Source: UBA5862 sp002408105 (GTDB lineage Bacteria; Pseudomonadota; Gammaproteobacteria; Pseudomonadales; UBA5862). From it: a stretch of DNA of 24,648 bases. The DNA lies in assembly GCA_034189125.1 (NCBI GenBank), contig JAXHVB010000013.1, forward strand, positions 1 to 24,648, written 5' to 3'. A program made the translations under genes and the position numbers. A model generated the notes under the pieces. The model did no database searches, was not told the origin of the DNA, and saw only the letters and a program-made list of their open reading frames with translations. Positions 1 through 8,155 of this stretch are shown one piece after another. How positions within the stretch are numbered: position 1 is the first letter of the stretch; the number at the start of each line of letters is the position of its first letter.

Positions 1-34
1 CCTGGAAAAAGTCACCTGACCCCGAGCGGATCTC

Positions 35-67
35 AAAAAAACGCCCGGCCAGGCCGGGCGTTTTTTT
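35..67. terminator. Bidirectional rho-independent terminator
   Basis: A run of seven A (35-41) is followed by a GC-only stem (cgcccggc, 42-49, pairing with 53-60), a 3-base loop and seven T (61-67). The whole 33-base block is symmetrical, so it can stop transcription on either strand. It separates whatever lies left of the window from the dodecin gene. The 34 bases before it hold nothing I can assign. Confidence 0.9.
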
Positions 68-146
68 AGCGGCTTCACAATCCTGATGGAACTCGAACCC
101 ACAGCAGGCAGTCTGCAATGGTGAGCCAGTCAATCAGGAGTGCACC

Positions 147-356
147 ATGCAGGACAACGTCTATAAGATCGTCGAGGTGACCGGGTCTTCCACCACGGGC
201 ATTGAGGATGCAGTGCGCAAGGCGGTCGCCGCCGCAGCCAAATCACTGAAGCACTTGCGCTGGTTCGAGGTGGGCGAGACCCGCGGGCACATCGAAGACG
301 GCGCCATCGCGCATTGGCAGGTGACGGTCAAAATCGGCTTCACCTTGGAACAGTAG
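147..356 (+). CDS. Dodecin, flavin-storage protein
   Basis: A 69-residue protein of normal dodecin length. Dodecins form hollow dodecamers in the cytoplasm that bind and store riboflavin or FMN/FAD and quench their photochemistry. Family features are visible: an N-terminal KIVEVTGSS strand, a helix (residues 19-34), the flavin-stacking Trp39 in LRWFEV, and the WQVTVKIGF strand with the flavin-contacting Gln. AGGAG lies 6 bases before the ATG. It stands alone between a terminator and a convergent acyl-CoA dehydrogenase operon. A flavin-storage role suits a neighbourhood rich in flavoenzymes (acyl-CoA dehydrogenases, ETF, ETF-QO, ApbE), but there is no operon link. I saw no convincing promoter in the 80 bases upstream. 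Confidence 0.93.
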   Translation: MQDNVYKIVEVTGSSTTGIEDAVRKAVAAAAKSLKHLRWFEVGETRGHIEDGAIAHWQVTVKIGFTLEQ

Positions 357-390
357 CCTTCGCCGGTGATCCGTCCACCCAGGCCCTGGC

Positions 391-420
391 CCCCCATGAC
401 CGCACCCGCGGTCATGGGGG
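391..420. terminator. Strong hairpin between convergent genes
   Basis: A perfect 13-bp stem (391-403 with 408-420) with a 4-base loop lies between the convergent dodecin and acyl-CoA dehydrogenase genes. Neither side has a T run, so it is not a canonical intrinsic terminator. It could act as a transcript-end stabiliser or a rho-assisted stop for both genes. Confidence 0.45.
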
Positions 421-443
421 AATCCGGAGCGGGTCAGCGATCG

Positions 444-1571
444 TTATAAGGCGCCAAACCGGCCCAGGTGGTGGTCGACATCACCAAACTGGTGCTGGAT
501 GACGGTTAAGCGCTTGAAGTAGTGTCCGACATCCAACTCGTCCGTCTGGCCCATCCCACCGTGCAGTTGCACGGCCTCCTGTCCGACCAAGCGCGCTGAG
601 TTGCCCACCTGCACCTTGAACGCGGCGACCACCTTTTCGGCATCCGGTGCCGCTTCAGCCATCCGCATGGCAGCCAGGTACATCATCGATTTGGCCTGCT
701 CCTGCGCGATGAACATGTCCACCATGCGGTGTTGCAGGGCCTGGAACTGGCCGATGGGCTGATCGAACTGCTTGCGGGTCTTGCTGTACTCGACAGTGGT
801 ATGCACGAGCTTCTCCATGCACCCCACAGCTTCGGCGCCGACGGCAAGAATGCCTTCGTCGATCACCGCCTGGAGTAGGCTCGCGCCCCCGTCCAGTTCG
901 CCCACGAGGTCCTGGTTGGAGACCCGCACGTTGTTCAGTCGAACCTCCGCAGCGCGCTGGCCATCGACGGTGGGATAGCCACGCCGCTCGACACCCGGGG
1001 CATTGGCGTCCACCAGGAACAAACTGATGCCCTCAGGGTCCCGTGTATCACCCGAGGTCCGCGCACTCACGATCAGCTGGTCGGCATTGGCACCATTGAG
1101 CACCACCCCCTTGAGGCCATTGAGCACGTACCCACCGTTGGCTGCGCTCGCCTGGGTCGCCACATCGAGCAGGTTGAAGCGGGACTGGGGCTCGGTGAAA
1201 CCCAGTGCACCCTGCAGCTCACCCGCAACAATGCCCCCAAGCAGCCTCTCACGCTGCTCTGGGCTGCCGCCCCGGCGCAGACAGCCGCCAAACAGCACCA
1301 CGGTCGCCAAGTAGGGCTCAACCACCAGTGCCTTGCCCATTTCCTGCATCAACAACATGGTCTCAATGGGACCGCCACCAAAACCGCCGTCGGCTTCGGC
1401 GAAAGGCACGCCCAACCAACCCAGCTCAGCGAAAGTTTGCCAGTGGGCTTCGCTGTAGCCCCGGTCGCTGGACACCAGCTTGCGGCGGGACTCAAAATCG
1501 TAGTCGTTCTGAACAAACTTCTGCACGCTTTCCTGGAGCAATTGCTGCTCTTCGTTCAAGTCAAAATTCAT
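444..1571 (-). CDS. Acyl-CoA dehydrogenase, small-subunit type
   Basis: A 375-residue FAD-dependent acyl-CoA dehydrogenase of the PimD-like (pimeloyl-CoA dehydrogenase small subunit) class. It would take part in introducing a trans-2,3 double bond into an acyl-CoA. The acyl-CoA dehydrogenase fold is visible: N-terminal helical domain (1-115), beta domain around GALGFTEPQSRFN, and a C-terminal helical domain with the QLHGGMGQTDELDVGHYFKR motif. The usual C-terminal Y-E-G-T catalytic Glu segment is absent; the chain ends in QFGDVDHHLGRF. That fits a partner subunit of an alpha2-beta2 enzyme rather than a stand-alone one. GAGGAG lies 6 bases before the ATG. The start is 30 bases after the stop of the large-subunit gene, so the two form an operon. 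The substrate cannot be told from sequence. Confidence 0.88.
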   Translation of the reverse strand: MNFDLNEEQQLLQESVQKFVQNDYDFESRRKLVSSDRGYSEAHWQTFAELGWLGVPFAEADGGFGGGPIETMLLMQEMGKALVVEPYLATVVLFGGCLRRGGSPEQRERLLGGIVAGELQGALGFTEPQSRFNLLDVATQASAANGGYVLNGLKGVVLNGANADQLIVSARTSGDTRDPEGISLFLVDANAPGVERRGYPTVDGQRAAEVRLNNVRVSNQDLVGELDGGASLLQAVIDEGILAVGAEAVGCMEKLVHTTVEYSKTRKQFDQPIGQFQALQHRMVDMFIAQEQAKSMMYLAAMRMAEAAPDAEKVVAAFKVQVGNSARLVGQEAVQLHGGMGQTDELDVGHYFKRLTVIQHQFGDVDHHLGRFGAL

Positions 1572-1601
1572 GGTGTGCTCCTCGACACAGCGTCCGGCGG
1601 C

Positions 1602-2801
1602 TCACAGACCGAAAACGGCTTTGCTGATGATGTTTTTCTGGATTTCGTTGGACCCACCGTACACGGTTGCCGGGCGCAGACCGAAGTAGTTCGGCGTGGT
1701 GGTCGAAGCGAGTTCCGGTCCGACGAAGTCGCCACTGTAGTCCGTCCGGTGCGTCTCTGGCACGTAGGGCGCGGAGTAGTACCCAAACACTTCCATTTGC
1801 AGCTCGGAAATCGCCTGTTGTACCTCGGAACCGCGGATTTTAAGAATCGATGACTCGGGCCCCGGCGCCCCACCGGTGGCCACGCTCGAGAGCACTCGCA
1901 GGTCCGTCATTTCCAGTGCCATCAGATCGATTTCGACCGCATCGATTTTGCGCTTGAAGATTGGGTCCTCTATGAGCGGGCGCCCGTTTTGCAATTGCTC
2001 GCCAGCCAGGGCTTTCAGCAGGTGCAGCTGTTGCTTGGACTGACCAACCCGCGCGATCCCGGTGCGCTCGTGGGTCAACAGCACCTTGGCGTAGGTCCAG
2101 CCTTTGTTTTCCTCGCCGATCAGGTTCTCGACCGGAACCCGCACGTCGGTGAAGAAGGTGTCATTCACGTGGTGCTCCCCGTTCAGGGTGATGATCGGGC
2201 GCACTTCGATCCCAGGTGTATTCATGTCGATCAGCAAGAACGAGATGCCTTGCTGCTTCTTGGGTGCCTTCGGATCCGTGCGCACCAAGCAAAAGATCCA
2301 GTCCGCATTGTGCGCAGTGCTCGTCCAGGTTTTCTGGCCGTTGACAACGTAGTGGTCGCCGTCGCGCACCGCGGTGGTTTTGAGACCAGCGAGGTCGGAG
2401 CCCGCACCGGGCTCCGAATACCCCTGACACCACCACACATTGCTTTGCAGGATGTCTGGCAAAAAACGCTCCTTCTGCGCCTCGTTCCCGAAGTTGTAGA
2501 TCACAGGCCCCACCATGTTCAGCCCAAAGGGCACCACAGCCGGCGCGTTGGCGCGGCTCAGTTCTTCGGTGAAGATGAACCGCTGGGTCGCAGTCCAACC
2601 AGGCCCGCCATACTCTTCCGGCCAGTTCGGGGCGACCCAGCCCTGCTCATAGAGAATTTTCTGCCACCGCACCTGGTCGTCTTTGGTCAGCGGGATGCGG
2701 TGGTCCTGCTTGTGCTTGATGTCTGCTGGGAATTTGGTGCGCAAGAAGGTGCGCACCTCGTCGCGGAAAGCAATTTCTGCATCACTGAAACGCAAGTCCA
2801 T
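1602..2801 (-). CDS. Acyl-CoA dehydrogenase, large-subunit type
   Basis: A 399-residue acyl-CoA dehydrogenase of the PimC-like class, first gene of the pair. Visible features: N-terminal helices starting MDLRFSDAEIAFRDEVRTFL, WCQGYSEPGAGSDLAGL (FAD/substrate loop, about 124-140), NGQKTWTS (154-161), and the C-terminal VYGGSNEIQKNIISK. Gly replaces the Glu of the usual YEGT motif. Glu245 in THERTGIA sits where isovaleryl-CoA dehydrogenase and the heterotetrameric actinobacterial steroid dehydrogenases carry their catalytic base, so it is the likely base (inference). The frame stays open far upstream into mfd, but the ATG at 2801 has AAAGAGG 7 bases before it and matches the family N-terminus. 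Electrons would pass to the ETF encoded at 8.1-9.8 kb. Confidence 0.9.
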   Translation of the reverse strand: MDLRFSDAEIAFRDEVRTFLRTKFPADIKHKQDHRIPLTKDDQVRWQKILYEQGWVAPNWPEEYGGPGWTATQRFIFTEELSRANAPAVVPFGLNMVGPVIYNFGNEAQKERFLPDILQSNVWWCQGYSEPGAGSDLAGLKTTAVRDGDHYVVNGQKTWTSTAHNADWIFCLVRTDPKAPKKQQGISFLLIDMNTPGIEVRPIITLNGEHHVNDTFFTDVRVPVENLIGEENKGWTYAKVLLTHERTGIARVGQSKQQLHLLKALAGEQLQNGRPLIEDPIFKRKIDAVEIDLMALEMTDLRVLSSVATGGAPGPESSILKIRGSEVQQAISELQMEVFGYYSAPYVPETHRTDYSGDFVGPELASTTTPNYFGLRPATVYGGSNEIQKNIISKAVFGL

Positions 2802-2859
2802 TGAGGTGCCTCTTTGGGTTTGGTTATTGGTCTTCGTGGGTTCGACCAGGGCGGACGCC

Positions 2860-2888
2860 ATCTTAGGAACCGAGCACCAGCCACGCAA
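2860..2888 (-). promoter_or_regulatory. Putative promoter of the acyl-CoA dehydrogenase pair
   Basis: On the minus strand, TTGCGT (2888-2883) and TAAGAT (2865-2860) are separated by 17 bases, giving a start near 2853 and a leader of about 50 bases. The match to sigma70 consensus is moderate (3/6 and 4/6). It is back-to-back with the mfd promoter. Confidence 0.4.
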
Positions 2889-2908
2889 GCCACAGACCGG
2901 AAAACCGA

Positions 2909-2937
2909 TTGGGAACCCGCCGGGGTGCCGGTACAAT
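2909..2937 (+). promoter_or_regulatory. Sigma70-type promoter of mfd
   Basis: TTGGGA (2909-2914) and TACAAT (2932-2937) are spaced by exactly 17 bases. Transcription would begin near 2944, about 40 bases before the TTG start chosen for mfd. This rules out in-frame starts further upstream. Confidence 0.7.
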
Positions 2938-2984
2938 GGGTGCTCTGTTCTGATCCATTCGTACTTCTGACCACGAGGGGCAGT

Positions 2985-5900
2985 TTGTCCGCAACCCGCA
3001 TCGCCCAGCCGCTGCCGCTCCCTGAGCGCCCTTCCGACCAAAAATTTTGGGGTGACCTTCCCGGTGCCAGCGCCGCGTTGGCGATCGCCAATGCCGCCGG
3101 CGAGCACCCCGGGTTGGTGGTGGTTCTGTGCCCGACGAGCGATGTCAGTGAACGGCTGCGGCAAGAGATCGAGTTTTTTTTAGGGACCGACGGCCCGCCC
3201 GTGTTGACGCTGCCGGAATGGGAAACCCTCCCCTACGACAACTTTTCACCCCACCAGGACATCGTCTCTGAGCGGCTGTCCGCACTGGTGCGCTTGCCGC
3301 AACTCAGCACCGGGATCCTGCTGCTACCAGTCTCGGCCGCCATGCAGCGGCTGGCACCGCGGGCCCACCTGCAAGGCCGCAGCCTCATGTTGGATTTGGG
3401 TCAACACTTGCCCACCAGTGAGGTGCGCAGGCTGCTTGAGGCGGCGGGGTACCGCGCGGTCGACAACGTTTATGAACACGGCGAGTTCGCCGTGCGCGGT
3501 TCGGTCATCGATCTCTACCCAATGGGCGCCACGGCGCCATACCGCATCGACCTCTTCGATGACGAAATCGAGTCCCTGCGCGTGTTCGACCCCGACACCC
3601 AACGGACCACTGGGCAAGTCGACCGGGTGCGCCTGCTGCCCGCCCATGAATTCCCTCTGGACGCAGAGGGCACGCGGACCTTCCGCGCCAACTGGTATGA
3701 CCACTTTGATGTGGCGCCCAAGGAAAGCCCGCTATTTCGCGACGTTCTAGACGGAATCGCTCCGCCTGGAATCGAGTACTACCTGCCCCTGTTTTTCGAC
3801 TCCACTGACAACTTGTTCGACTACCTTCCAGCAAACACCATGGCGGTCCAACTGCCCGAGGTGGTCGCCGCGGCCGAAGCGTTCTGGGAGGAACTTCGAA
3901 GCCGCTATGCACAGTTGCGCCATGACCGGGAACGCCCGGTGCTGGCCCCGGAGCAGCTGTTTCTTCGGGTCGAGGAGGCCTTTCAGCAAATTGACTTGCT
4001 GCCGCGGGCCCAGCTGCGCCCTGCCCCCTCCGCGCCTGAGGCCGACAACCTGCTTGGTGCCACAGAACCCGCCGACCTCAGCATCGATGCCAAGTCCGCC
4101 AGGCCTCTACACCGCCTCCAGGGGCTGCTCGAGCAAGCCGGCACGCCGGTGCTGATCGCCGCTGAGTCAGCGGGGCGCCGCGAAAGCCTGCTTGAACTCT
4201 TGGCCCGGCACGGCCTGCGGCCCCAGGTGGTCGATGGCTGGCACCAGTACCTGGCGCAGCGCCCAGCTTTGTCGCTCACGGTTGCGCCGCTTTCCCGCGG
4301 GTTGCAAACACCGTCCGCGGTGGTGGTGTCCGAGTCGCAGCTGTTCGGCCAGCGGGTGCGACAGCGCCAGGCACGCACCGCCTCGTCCGCAGAGCCCAAC
4401 AGCGAATGGCTCATCAAGAACCTCACCGAACTGCAAGTCGGCGCACCTGTGGTTCACCTGGATCACGGTGTCGGGCGCTACCTGGGTTTACAGACACTGG
4501 CGATTGACGGAGCACCGAACGAGCTGCTGACCCTGGAGTACGCAGGTGGAGACAAGCTCTATGTGCCCGTCGCCAACCTGCACCTGATCAGCCGCTACAG
4601 CGGCGCTGCGGAAGCCGAAGTGCCGCTCAACAAACTTGGCACCGACCACTGGGCCAAAGCCAAACGCAAGGCGGCCGAAAAAGTCCGCGACGCGGCCGCA
4701 GAACTGCTCGACATCTATGCCCGTCGCGCCGCCCGTCCCGGCCATGCCCATGCGCTGGACGCCGCCGACTACCAGCGGTTCGCGGCCGACTTTCCCTTTG
4801 AGGAAACCGATGACCAGGCACGCGCCATCGAGGCGGTGATTGCCGACATGCGTGCGCCCACGCCCATGGACCGGCTGATTTGCGGCGATGTGGGGTTCGG
4901 AAAAACCGAGGTGGCCATGCGGGCTGCCTTCATGGCAATCAGCAACCAGCGGCAGGTGGCCGTTCTGGTGCCCACCACGCTGCTCGCGGAGCAACATTTC
5001 GAGAGCTTCCGCGACCGGTTTGCGGACTGGCCGGTGCGCATCGAATCCCTATCGCGGTTCCGCACCGCCGCCCAACAAGAGCAAATCCTCACTGGATTGA
5101 AGAGCGGCCAGGTCGACATCGTCATCGGGACGCACAAGTTGCTGCAGAAGGGCGTTGCATTCGGCCAGCTCGGGTTGGTCATCATCGACGAGGAGCACCG
5201 GTTCGGCGTGCGCCACAAGGAACGCCTCAAGGCGCTGCGTGCGGAGGTGGACATCCTCACCCTCACAGCAACACCCATCCCACGCACCCTGAACATGGCA
5301 ATGTCAGGAATGCGTGACCTGTCGGTGATCGCAACGCCGCCGGCCAAACGCCTGTCGATCAAAACCTTCGTGCGGCGCCAAAGCGACGCCTTGGTGCACG
5401 AAGCCATCGTCCGGGAGTTGCACCGCGGGGGGCAGGTGTTTTACCTACACAATGAGGTCAAAACCATCGACAAGGCCGCGCGGGAACTGCAGGAGATCGT
5501 TCCACAGGCTCGCATCGGAGTGGCCCACGGCCAGATGCGCGAGCGCGAGCTGGAACAGGTCATGAGCGCGTTCTACCACAAGCGCTTCAACGTGCTCGTC
5601 TGCACCACAATTATCGAAACCGGCATCGACATTCCCACCGCCAATACCATGGTGATCGAGAGAGCCGACCGGCTGGGGCTTGCGCAGCTGCATCAGCTGC
5701 GTGGTCGGGTGGGCCGCTCACACCACCAGGCCTATGCCTACCTGTTGGTTCCAGAGCCCAAGGCCATGACTCCGGACGCCCGCAAGCGCCTCGACGCTCT
5801 GGAAGCGGCGGATACCCTGGGTGCCGGCTTTACCCTGGCCAGCCACGATCTGGAAATACGGGGCGCCGGAGACCTGCTCGGTGAGGGTCAAAGCGGCCAC

Positions 5901-6467
5901 ATCAGCGAGATTGGTTTCTCGCTGTACATGGAAATGCTCGAGCGCGCAGTCAAAGCCATTCGGGAAGGAAAAACGCCAGACCTTGAGCACCCCCTGCCGA
6001 CACATGTGGACCTCAACTTGCGCGTTCCTGCATTGATCCCCGACGATTACCTCCCGGACGTGCACAGCCGCCTGGTGCTTTACAAGCGGATCGCGAACGC
6101 CAAGACCGCCGCCGAACTGGACGACCTGAAAGTCGAAATGATTGATCGCTTCGGGTTGCTGCCGACGCACACCCAACAGCTGTTTGCGATCACCGCCCTC
6201 AAACTGAAAGCCGAAGCACTCGGCATCGCCCGCATCGATGCGGGCGAGCGTGGTGGGGTACTGGAATTCGCCGCGGACACGGCCATCGACCCGCTCAGCC
6301 TGGTTCAGCTCGTGCAAGCCCAGCCGGACCAAATGCAGTTGAAAAGTGCCAACGAGCTGCGATTCAACTGGGATCCGCCGCGCGAGCAACCGTCAGACCG
6401 CATCGATTCACTCAAGGCCCTGCTGGCTCGCTTCCAACTTCGAGAACTCGACTCCGATGCCGCCTGA
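2985..6467 (+). CDS. mfd: Transcription-repair coupling factor Mfd
   Basis: Mfd is an ATP-driven translocase that displaces RNA polymerase stalled at DNA lesions and recruits UvrA for nucleotide-excision repair. Domain order is complete: UvrB-like N-terminal region, CarD-like RNA-polymerase-interaction domain (VVHLDHGVGRYLG, about residue 489), and helicase motifs GDVGFGKTE (Walker A, near 634), IIDEEH (near 735), TATPIPRTLNM, TTIIETGIDIP and LHQLRGRVGRS. The C-terminal TRCF domain follows. I chose TTG at 2985, with GAGGGG four bases upstream. It gives 1160 residues, close to the 1148 of E. coli Mfd, and lies downstream of a good promoter. The open frame extends to a TTG at 2814, but that lies before the promoter. 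The gene overlaps csiV by 11 bases, so the two are probably cotranscribed. Confidence 0.97.
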   Translation: MSATRIAQPLPLPERPSDQKFWGDLPGASAALAIANAAGEHPGLVVVLCPTSDVSERLRQEIEFFLGTDGPPVLTLPEWETLPYDNFSPHQDIVSERLSALVRLPQLSTGILLLPVSAAMQRLAPRAHLQGRSLMLDLGQHLPTSEVRRLLEAAGYRAVDNVYEHGEFAVRGSVIDLYPMGATAPYRIDLFDDEIESLRVFDPDTQRTTGQVDRVRLLPAHEFPLDAEGTRTFRANWYDHFDVAPKESPLFRDVLDGIAPPGIEYYLPLFFDSTDNLFDYLPANTMAVQLPEVVAAAEAFWEELRSRYAQLRHDRERPVLAPEQLFLRVEEAFQQIDLLPRAQLRPAPSAPEADNLLGATEPADLSIDAKSARPLHRLQGLLEQAGTPVLIAAESAGRRESLLELLARHGLRPQVVDGWHQYLAQRPALSLTVAPLSRGLQTPSAVVVSESQLFGQRVRQRQARTASSAEPNSEWLIKNLTELQVGAPVVHLDHGVGRYLGLQTLAIDGAPNELLTLEYAGGDKLYVPVANLHLISRYSGAAEAEVPLNKLGTDHWAKAKRKAAEKVRDAAAELLDIYARRAARPGHAHALDAADYQRFAADFPFEETDDQARAIEAVIADMRAPTPMDRLICGDVGFGKTEVAMRAAFMAISNQRQVAVLVPTTLLAEQHFESFRDRFADWPVRIESLSRFRTAAQQEQILTGLKSGQVDIVIGTHKLLQKGVAFGQLGLVIIDEEHRFGVRHKERLKALRAEVDILTLTATPIPRTLNMAMSGMRDLSVIATPPAKRLSIKTFVRRQSDALVHEAIVRELHRGGQVFYLHNEVKTIDKAARELQEIVPQARIGVAHGQMRERELEQVMSAFYHKRFNVLVCTTIIETGIDIPTANTMVIERADRLGLAQLHQLRGRVGRSHHQAYAYLLVPEPKAMTPDARKRLDALEAADTLGAGFTLASHDLEIRGAGDLLGEGQSGHISEIGFSLYMEMLERAVKAIREGKTPDLEHPLPTHVDLNLRVPALIPDDYLPDVHSRLVLYKRIANAKTAAELDDLKVEMIDRFGLLPTHTQQLFAITALKLKAEALGIARIDAGERGGVLEFAADTAIDPLSLVQLVQAQPDQMQLKSANELRFNWDPPREQPSDRIDSLKALLARFQLRELDSDAA

Positions 6468-7416
6468 AACACGCCAGCCCCAGCGTTGGGCGAAAAGACT
6501 GCTGTTTGCGGCCCTGTGGCTGACCACCCCCACGCTGGCCGAGGAACCACCCGAGCCGCGCTGGTACCAGGTCAATCTGCTGGTGTTTCGCCACCTGTAC
6601 CCAGACGCGACAGAGACATGGCCCCGAACCGCGCTCGAAATCCCCCAGGATTGGACGCGTTTGGTGCCACCCGAAGCGGTGGCCTCGACCCCGCGGCGGC
6701 GCGGCGCCGTGGCGACGCCGCAAATCGCCCCCCGCATGCTTGAAGCGCACCGTCAACTGCGCAACTCACGGGACTTTCGCCCCCTTGCGGTCTTGGCCTG
6801 GCGTGAAGCCCTTGAGGAAAACCAGTCCGGTTCAGCGGTGCTGATCGAAGTCGCCGGAGAACCCGGCATCGACCTGCCCATCCACGGCTGGGTGCGACTG
6901 CGCCTGAACCGCTACCTGCACATTCAGACCCAACTCTGGACACTGCGCCGCGCCTCGGACGCAAGTCCTGCCATGCCAGCGCTCACCTGGAACGCACCCC
7001 AGCTGCCCACGCTGGCGCCAGCCTTTCCCACGCCCGACAATCCTGTCGACTTCGTTCTGCGGGGCTACCGTGCGTTGCCCTTTCAGCCACCACGGGACGC
7101 GCCGTTGAAAATCGCGCACTTGCTCGGCGCGGACCCGGTGGTGGAGATCGCCAGCATGAGTCAAAGCCGGAGGATGCGCAGTGGCGAACTCCACTACCTC
7201 GACCACCCGCGTTTCGGGCTCCTGGTCCTGGTGGAGCCCGTCGATCCAGAGTACACAGCGCCAGCACCGGCTGCCGGCACGCTGCCCCTCTGGTTGCGTG
7301 CACCAACGCATCCGATCACGACCACAGCGCCGCCGCTCCCCGTGCAAAACGCGCCAACAGCCGGCGAACCCCCAGCATCCCCTGGGCCAACACCACTTCA
7401 ATCTCGGCCATGGTGA
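6457..7416 (+). CDS. csiV: CsiV-family periplasmic cell-shape protein
   Basis: A 319-residue exported protein. The N-terminal signal peptide (RWAKRLLFAALWLTTPTLA, cleavage before EEPPEP) leads into the family hallmark WYQVNLLVFRH. CsiV (cell shape integrity in Vibrio) is a peptidoglycan-associated periplasmic protein needed for normal cell-wall synthesis, linked to LpoA/PBP1A and to tolerance of D-amino acids. The middle contains a second conserved-looking block (DLPIHGWVRLRLNRYLHIQTQLW), and the segment RRMRSGELHYLDHPRFGLLVLVEPV ends the folded part. A proline-rich tail follows. The ATG at 6457 overlaps the end of mfd, giving translational coupling. The mfd-csiV order is as I remember it in Pseudomonas. 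The last 101 bases overlap the convergent phosphorylase gene, an unusually long 3' overlap. Confidence 0.85.
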   Translation: MPPETRQPQRWAKRLLFAALWLTTPTLAEEPPEPRWYQVNLLVFRHLYPDATETWPRTALEIPQDWTRLVPPEAVASTPRRRGAVATPQIAPRMLEAHRQLRNSRDFRPLAVLAWREALEENQSGSAVLIEVAGEPGIDLPIHGWVRLRLNRYLHIQTQLWTLRRASDASPAMPALTWNAPQLPTLAPAFPTPDNPVDFVLRGYRALPFQPPRDAPLKIAHLLGADPVVEIASMSQSRRMRSGELHYLDHPRFGLLVLVEPVDPEYTAPAPAAGTLPLWLRAPTHPITTTAPPLPVQNAPTAGEPPASPGPTPLQSRPW

Positions 7417-8068
7417 TCTCCCCGGCACCGCGCCCGGCGGCTGGATTGACCACCAGGCACACCGAGGCATAGGGCAAGCCCAGTTCCCGCGCCAGCGCCG
7501 CCTCGGGCATGCCGGTCATTCCGACCAGATCGCAGCCATCGCGTTCCAGCCGGTTGATCTCAGCCGCCGTCTCGAGGCGCGGACCCGGAGTGCAGGCATA
7601 CACACCACCTGAGGTGCAGGACACGCCCTCGGCTTCGGCGGCATCTACCAGCGCCTCCCGCAGGCGCTCATCGTAGGGCCGGGTCAGGTCGACATGGCGC
7701 ACGTCTCCCGGCGCTGAGAAGCTGCTGACTCGCCCCCAGGTGTAGTCGATGAGGTCATGAGGCACCACGACCATGCCAGGTGCCATGGCAGGTGGAATGG
7801 CGCCCACTGCGTTGACGGCAACCACCGCCTTGGCGCCCAACGCATGCAACGCATGCAGGTTGGCGCGGTAGTTGATCTCGTGGGGAGGCAGGCTGTGGTC
7901 AACCCCATGGCGGGGCAGAAACAACAGTGGCTGCGCCTCGATGCGACCAAGCTTGACCGGTGCCGATGGCGGTCCAAATGGGGTATCGACTGTGGTTTGA
8001 CGCTCGACGACCAGCTCTTGGTACTGGTCGAGGCCAGTGCCACCGATGATGGCGATGGGATGGGTCAT
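7316..8068 (-). CDS. S-methyl-5'-thioinosine phosphorylase (PNP/MTAP family 2)
   Basis: A 250-residue nucleoside phosphorylase that would split S-methyl-5'-thioinosine with phosphate into hypoxanthine and 5-methylthioribose-1-phosphate, salvaging the by-product of polyamine synthesis. Visible: the GGTG phosphate loop (9-12), RHGVDHSLPPHEINYRANL (53-71, MTAP/PNP signature), NAVGAI (86-91), GGVYACTPGPRLET and GMTGMPEA. At the base-recognition position the chain has Asn208 (VVNPAAG) rather than the Asp of adenosine-type MTAP. This favours a 6-oxopurine and hence methylthioinosine over methylthioadenosine. Position beside mfd-csiV matches the Pseudomonas gene for this enzyme. AGGAG is 6 bases before the ATG. 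MTAP activity cannot be fully excluded from sequence. Confidence 0.85.
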   Translation of the reverse strand: MTHPIAIIGGTGLDQYQELVVERQTTVDTPFGPPSAPVKLGRIEAQPLLFLPRHGVDHSLPPHEINYRANLHALHALGAKAVVAVNAVGAIPPAMAPGMVVVPHDLIDYTWGRVSSFSAPGDVRHVDLTRPYDERLREALVDAAEAEGVSCTSGGVYACTPGPRLETAAEINRLERDGCDLVGMTGMPEAALARELGLPYASVCLVVNPAAGRGAGEITMAEIEVVLAQGMLGVRRLLARFARGAAALWS

Positions 8069-8109
8069 CCGACACTCCTACCAATAACCGATGTCCGGGT
8101 TCTACATAC

Positions 8110-8134
8110 AAAAAACCCGGCCGAAGCCGGGTTT
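8110..8134 (-). terminator. Rho-independent terminator of etfBA
   Basis: Read on the minus strand, a 9-bp stem (8134-8126 with 8121-8113) is closed by a TTCG tetraloop and followed by six T. It begins about 22 bases after the etfA stop. It isolates etfBA from the downstream phosphorylase gene, which must have its own promoter; I could not identify one in the 40 bases available. Confidence 0.93.
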
Positions 8135-8155
8135 CTTACCGCAACCCGAGTGGGC

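Noticed and set aside
1989..2804. 271-codon plus-strand open frame
   Set aside because: It is antisense to the large acyl-CoA dehydrogenase gene and shows no family features.
2814..2984. N-terminal extension of mfd by 57 codons to a TTG at 2814
   Set aside because: It lies before the promoter at 2909-2937, has no similarity to Mfd, and gives a protein too long. The TTG at 2985 has a good ribosome site and the right length.
2802..3164. N-terminal extension of the large acyl-CoA dehydrogenase by 121 codons
   Set aside because: It runs antisense through mfd and its promoter. The ATG at 2801 has a strong ribosome site and the family N-terminus.
5685..5703. Inverted repeat with 8-bp arms in mfd
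   Set aside because: It encodes the conserved Q-L-H-Q-L-R of the helicase motif; the symmetry is a coding coincidence.
7839..7856. Tandem 9-base repeat containing two GCATGC sites
   Set aside because: It encodes L-H-A-L-H-A in a conserved helix of the phosphorylase; the repeat follows from the protein.
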